Assembly: GCA_029747015.1 (NCBI GenBank)
Contig: JAKOGI010000009.1
Span: 372,001 to 436,000, forward strand
Source: Carnegiea gigantea
Taxonomy: Eukaryota; Streptophyta; Magnoliopsida; Caryophyllales; Cactaceae
Reading direction: 5' to 3'
DNA length: 64,000 nt
Shown: positions 59,552 through 64,000 of the stretch, piece by piece
Layout of the letters: each line of letters starts with the position of its first letter
How positions within the stretch are numbered: position 1 is the first letter of the stretch
Notes under the pieces: model-generated
What the model was told of the DNA's origin: nothing
What the model saw: only the letters and a program-made list of their open reading frames with translations
Databases searched by the model: none
Position numbers and translations under genes: made by a program

Positions 59552-59820
59552 ATGGGAGAGGGGCCTTCTGTCATATTTTGGAGGACATCTTCAGTCACTA
59601 TGAAGAAGGCTTACTCAAGGACGCTACTTGGATTCGAAGACGAGGTAATGAAGCGGCGCATCGGATTGCGAAGTGGTTCCTTGCTGCAAATTCAACTATT
59701 GTTTGGTCGGATTCCCCTCACCCCTGGCTGGCTAACATATTGCTTGAGGATGTACTAAACAATCACTGGTGAGTTTTTTGGAATGAAATCGACTGAACTT
59801 TGGATTTCAAAAAAAAAAAA
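59552..59820 (+). pseudogene. 3' end of a LINE: RNase H C-terminus plus poly(A)
   Basis: The plus-strand frame reads HILEDIFSHYEEGLLKDATW, then IRRRGNEAAHRIAKWFL, and stops at TGA 59770-59772. The RRxGNxAAHRxAK block is the C-terminal motif of the RNase H domain in plant non-LTR retrotransposons. About 37 bp after the stop comes an A(12) tract (59809-59820), the expected tail. Upstream reverse transcriptase and endonuclease parts are missing, so this is a 5'-truncated insertion. Confidence 0.8.
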
Positions 59821-61189
59821 TCTGAAATTTCAAGTTTTGGAGCTTCTCTCTTTCTCCTCCATATTTAATGAAACTTCCAAATTGGATAGCAGAGTAAAAT
59901 ATTTATCTTAGATACATCTTACAATATACAACTTTCTTTTTTATCATCTAAAAATATTGTTTTAAGAAGAAACAAAGAAAAATAAGAAAAGACGGGAAAA
60001 AAAAAAAAAAAACACAAAGGCAGCAAGTGAGGAGCACTGCAACAGCGTTCTGGAGTGTAAGTCTAGCTTTATAGACTATGCACTGCGGGCATGTGAGCGA
60101 AACGCTTTGCGGGGCCTATGGAATGCATTCCATACGCCTATAAGTGTAAGTGTCATATAGTCAAGTGAAGTTGATCCAGGAGGGGAAGAAAGAGAGAGAG
60201 ATGAAAGTATACGAGGCACGTAGGACATCTTTGAAGGACAGTGGTGGATGCAACGCATTACAAATTTATATTTACATTTATTTTTTTTCAAGAAACTACA
60301 AACCTGCATCTATATCAAATATAAATATACTAAAATAAAATGAATTTTTTCTTCAATTATGACATAGTATCTTTATACAATTGTCTTTTTCTCAAAAATT
60401 ATTCCCATTGTTAGAAGTCTATTGAATTATTATTTTGATTCCTTTTTTTCGCACCTTCAGTATTATTATTTTTATCTTTTTAATTTAAAAAAACATATAT
60501 AACAAAAAAATTTAATTACCAACATTACAAAATATTTAACAAATGACTCATAATATCAAAATCATTAACAAAGATTCTGTTAATAAAATATACTAATTTC
60601 CAAAATTTTATACGACTGTAATTGCAAGTCTCAAGACATTAATAATATCATAGTTATAATATAAGTTTAGGACCATCTAATATCCAAAAACACAAGACCC
60701 TTTTTGTCCCTTTTTCCAAAACCTCATACTTTTATTGGTTCTTTGTCCCACCACAATTGGGGGGGGGGGGGGGGTCTCCATCATGAATCGGATGTCCTAG
60801 ACTATGCATGATATATATGTAACAATTGATAGCATGTGTTTTGCTTGGCTTACTTTGTGAATTTTGAGTTGGGTTACTCGCGGGTTGTGCATCATTACTT
60901 CAGACTTTTGTCGTGGTGTTCTCCTTCTTGTCATAAGGGCACCCTCAATCCTTGCTTTCTTTGTTGTTGGTTGTTACTATCATTATTGGTGTTTATGTTG
61001 TGTCCCAAAAAAAAAAAAAAAATTCATATCTTTAAAAGATCCAATTAAAATAATTTGTTTCTAAGATCCGATCGATATTATTTATTCAATGATGCAATTC
61101 AATTCAGTTGGATCTTAAATCTGTCTAGACCAAATTAGTTTGAATCATATTAAGTTATAAATAATTGTCCATAGTCTTTGTTTGTTGGT
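59821..61189. other. Intergenic, no supported gene; possible second retroposon tail
   Basis: AT-rich DNA. A G(18) run lies near 60759-60774 and an A(16) tract at ~61007-61022. The latter follows text (gtggtgttctccttcttgtc) that could be a LINE or other retroposon 3' end, but no domain is readable. ORFs here are short and unsupported. Confidence 0.4.
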
Positions 61190-61480
61190 GTAAAATTCAG
61201 TTTGATGGATATATATTTCAGCTTATCACAGAAAACTCAGTGTCAAATTAACTGAGACTTCTAGATAGTTGTAATTATGTTTTTCCTAGAAACTCCATTC
61301 GCCTGTACGTGCAACAGGGCTGCCAGAATAAGTCTTTGGGGTAAAAAGAAGCTTTTTCCATCTACGTGTTGCACTCACGAAGATAGGACCCTAGGTATCC
61401 AAGACATAATAGAAACTTCAAATATTATGGTGTTAGTATAATTCTAATGATCATGCCCTTTAGGGCATCCGATTCACATG
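61190..61480. repeat. Dispersed repeat, partner of 48920-49660 without the SINE
   Basis: It aligns with the outer parts of 48920-49660 and keeps the pre-insertion sequence (gaagctttttccatctacgtg) where that copy has a SINE. Confidence 0.6.
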
Positions 61481-62493
61481 CAACCATGTCACACATTTAT
61501 AGAGACACTCATACCTCTTCATGAAAGCATAAAATCTGTTCATAAATACCACTTCAAAAGGGACATATCTATCCATAAATACATCATTTCATTAAAAGTC
61601 ATCCTTTCATTAAAAGGCATAAGTTAATTAATTATTCAAACTAACTTTTACCTTTTAATAAATAATTAATCAAATTCGTTATTTACCAAAAGGTACATTG
61701 CAATAATTAATTATTAAAATAATTTATTACTATTTAGGCATAATTTAAAAATATATTTTCGGAACCATTTTTATAAAAATAATTATTTTATTAAATTTCT
61801 ATTTTTATGGAAATTACTCCAACATCGTTTTCCCTTAAACAAATGATGCAAGTGGATGGTATATAACAATTAGCCGGTTACAAGAAATGCAAGCTTTGTA
61901 TGTAAAGGTGGTTTAAACTTTGATGTATTTTAGCGGCTTAATTAATGCTTAAGATTATTTGGGTTTGGAATAAACCAAATTGGAACACAAGTTTTGCAAT
62001 TTACTGGACTAGGTTGCATCATTTTTCAAGCTAAGCTGTAATGTTGGGTTTGACCTTGATTAATTTCGTAACTCTTTAGCAGTTGATTTTATTTTTATCT
62101 GTATTTGATCTTCAGCCTTTTGACTATCATTAATCGAAAGAAAAGAAAAACTATAATGTCGGGATGTTTTTAGTGAATATAATATAAGTAGGTAATCAAC
62201 CATTAAAAGAGAAATTTTCTCAACATTTACTTAGATCACAGCCTTTTTCCTCCTCTCTACAAAGAAAACTTTAACATATTGGCTTTTCTTGTAGATTCCT
62301 TATCATTTGTGCATATGTTTTTTTATTTAACTTCAAAAGCAGTATCTTTATAATTTTGTATTTTAAGAAAAAAAAGTCACGAAAAATTCTTAACAATCCA
62401 TATTCCGTCCAGACAAAATCTTCGAAAGATGATGATACTGAGACAATAAATGTCAGACACACCACGCTGTATCTCTTGGTTAAATTGCTGGGC
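61481..62493. other. Intergenic, no supported gene
   Basis: AT-rich DNA with a palindromic attaattaattattca-type stretch near 61620-61760. The ORF at 62271-62465 has no recognisable domain. Nothing else was seen. Confidence 0.45.
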
Positions 62494-62593
62494 GGATGAA
62501 TGGCAACTTCAAAGAAATTAGATATAAGGGAGGATTTTTTTTTGGATGAATGGCAACTTCAAAGAAATTAGATATAAGGGAGGATTTTTTTTT
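62494..62593. repeat. Near-exact tandem duplication, 2 x 50 bp
   Basis: The unit starting ggatgaatggcaacttcaaa and ending gggaggatttttttt occurs at 62494-62543 and again at 62544-62593 with no visible substitution beyond T-run length, so it is recent or polymorphic. Confidence 0.93.
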
Positions 62594-62690
62594 TAAAAAA
62601 AAAAAATCCAATGAGAGAGGATAATCTGCTATGATACCATGTGAACAATGGGAATCACTCACCTAACACGGAAGCTGAGATGTGTATTTA

Positions 62691-63075
62691 GAGTATTCCC
62701 AGGGGTGTTCCAGATTTTGGAACTTTACCTTGCCACATCAGCAAAAATTTCAATTTTTCGCATCTCACATTCCATCACTTCTCCAACTCATGGAACTCCA
62801 ATTTTAATCATCCAATAAAAATCTTTCTCATGGACCCACATTATAACACACAATCTATTTTTTAGATCATTTTAAAATGATTTACACGCTCCAAAAAAAA
62901 AAGAAAACAAACAAAATATATTAAAAAATATTAAAGGTGGCCCGCGAGAAGACATAGGCAGACGTGCTGCCCCGCGTGTGCCTCGCGTGCCGTGCTGACT
63001 GAGAGAAAAAAGTTGCCACGCGTGTCAGACCGGGCCTCACCGTGTCGCCCACGTTCCCTCACGCTGGGAATGCTC
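62691..63075. mobile_element. MITE, 385 bp, TTA target-site duplication
   Basis: The left end gagtattcccag and right end ctgggaatgctc are inverted repeats with one mismatch, flanked by TTA at 62688-62690 and 63076-63078. The right third is markedly GC-rich (cccgcgtgtgcctcgcgtgc), unlike its surroundings. The TSD fits the PIF/Harbinger group, as for 47901-48217. Confidence 0.75.
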
Positions 63076-63493
63076 TTATAACAGTATACAATATATAAAA
63101 TTACAATAATATGCCTACACTCTATTACACAGTAAGATGAACTAAAAAAAAGAAATTCCAAAAGTTTGGTATGACGAGGAGGCATTAGCTTAGCTGCAAG
63201 ATATCTGCTTTGGCCTTCAAAAGTAATCATATGTTGTGAGTTTTGATTTAGTCAATTGATACAAATAAATTGCTTGTTTTGGTGCGCAATGTATGGTAGT
63301 ATTACTTGTTTAACATGGTTATCATGCACATCTTTTTCAAATGCGCAAGCCAATGGTGGTGTAATGTTGTGTGGACTTCTTTTCTTATTAAAAAATTCAT
63401 TGAAAATTTATATCTACTCTCGTTTAAAATAAATTGTAAATTTTGACGTACTTTGATCAATTTTTTTTCTATTTTTTTAAAGCTTTCTTTTTG

Positions 63494-63650
63494 GATCTTT
63501 AGCCGTCTATTTTTACTGATATTGGGTTACTGTTTTAGTTCATAAGGGTTAAAGTTATCCTGTTACAGATTTTCTGTACTCTTAAGGTTCGAACTTGAGA
63601 CCTTTTTTGAGAAACGCAAATGTCAAATTATTTGATCCAACTCGTGTTGA
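63494..63650 (-). mobile_element. Degraded SINE of the 42724 family, minus strand
   Basis: On the minus strand the head gagttggatcaaataatttg and B-box region ggtctcaagttcgaacctt precede a body that aligns with the family (cagaaaatctgta, aacccttatgaact, cagtaacccaatat). It is diverged, with no clear tail or TSD. Confidence 0.6.
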
Positions 63651-63724
63651 TATTTTAAAACTATTTTTAAAGATGAGACTTTCTTTATTATCATATATCA
63701 TACTATTTTGAGTCCGAGTCCAAC

Positions 63725-63928
63725 ATTATCATAGGGAAGCTAATCGTGCTGCAAATTGGTTAGCTAATTAGGGTGTTTCTAGTGCCATTAAGAGGACCGT
63801 CACTTCTTCTCCTCCCCCACCTTAGCGAAAATTTTGTTAAAAGATTTTACGGGTGTCGTTTGGCCTCGAATACTTAAGTCTTGATTTTTCTATTTGTTAG
63901 GGGCTTGGACCCATCAATAGCACCCCAA
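63725..63928 (+). pseudogene. 3' end of a second LINE RNase H domain with poly(A)
   Basis: One plus-strand frame reads HYHREANRAANWLAN (the HxxREaNxxADxLA motif, with the Asp replaced by Asn) then a TAG stop. In another frame LAKILLKDFTGVVWPRIL matches the usual C-terminal block. An A(8) tract ends it at ~63935. A frameshift and a stop show that it is dead, and it is truncated upstream. Confidence 0.72.
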
Positions 63929-64000
63929 AAAAAATTAATCATATTATTTTAATTGTTATTTTTGTAGGAGGGGAATTAGATTATAATTATATGCATGCGG

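Noticed and set aside
62620..62650. PBS-like tggtatcatagca on the minus strand
   Set aside because: It resembles a retrotransposon primer-binding site, but no LTR could be found on either side.

Overview
This is a low-GC window of plant nuclear DNA, most likely from a eudicot. The evidence is multi-exon genes with GT-AG introns for plant-only families (CSLD cellulose synthase-like, 4-coumarate:CoA ligase, a cysteine-rich defensin-like cluster), plant SINEs (one matches the Au SINE family), TRIM retrotransposons, MITEs and LINE RNase H relics. I cannot name the species. No rRNA gene, functional tRNA gene, CRISPR array or prokaryotic feature was seen.

Layout. (1) 0.5-7.2 kb, minus strand: a complete ATAD3-type mitochondrial AAA ATPase gene, 8 coding exons, 638 codons. 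(2) 10.3-14.0 kb, minus strand: a complete 4-coumarate:CoA ligase gene, 6 exons, 584 codons, with Trp in place of Cys in the Box II motif. (3) 14.3-32.8 kb: a non-coding segment in three divergent tandem copies, beginning about 270 bp upstream of the 4CL start codon. Each copy carries its own transposon insertions (TRIMs, MITEs, a SINE, solo LTRs), and the sister copies often preserve the empty site, so insertions can be ordered in time. (4) 34.4-38.5 kb: two neighbouring minisatellites (17 units of about 56 bp, then about 30 units of 25-30 bp), probably in the non-coding part of an LTR retrotransposon. (5) 39.9-50.5 kb: a plus-strand tandem cluster of four two-exon defensin-like peptide loci. 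One is intact, one has a 2-nt frameshift in the signal-peptide exon, one is intact except that ATG is GTG, and one is truncated with a SINE in its leader. (6) 52.5-53.2 kb, minus strand: a single-exon secreted FAS1-domain protein. (7) 54.0-58.2 kb, minus strand: a complete CSLD2/CSLD3-like gene, 3 coding exons, 1141 codons, with a likely 5'-UTR intron and TATA box. (8) 59.5-64 kb: intergenic DNA with LINE 3' ends, a MITE and a SINE.

Functional picture. Three cell-wall or secretory themes lie close together (4CL for phenylpropanoids, FAS1/AGP-like, CSLD for tip-growth wall glucan), but nothing shows co-regulation and the neighbourhood is probably coincidental. The most distinctive biology is the birth-and-death defensin-like cluster, where one paralog keeps an even cysteine count by swapping a cysteine's position. 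The 4CL-proximal triplication is a well-preserved transposon fossil record. Gene coordinates come from manual splice-site reading: the three multi-exon genes each give an uninterrupted frame across every junction.
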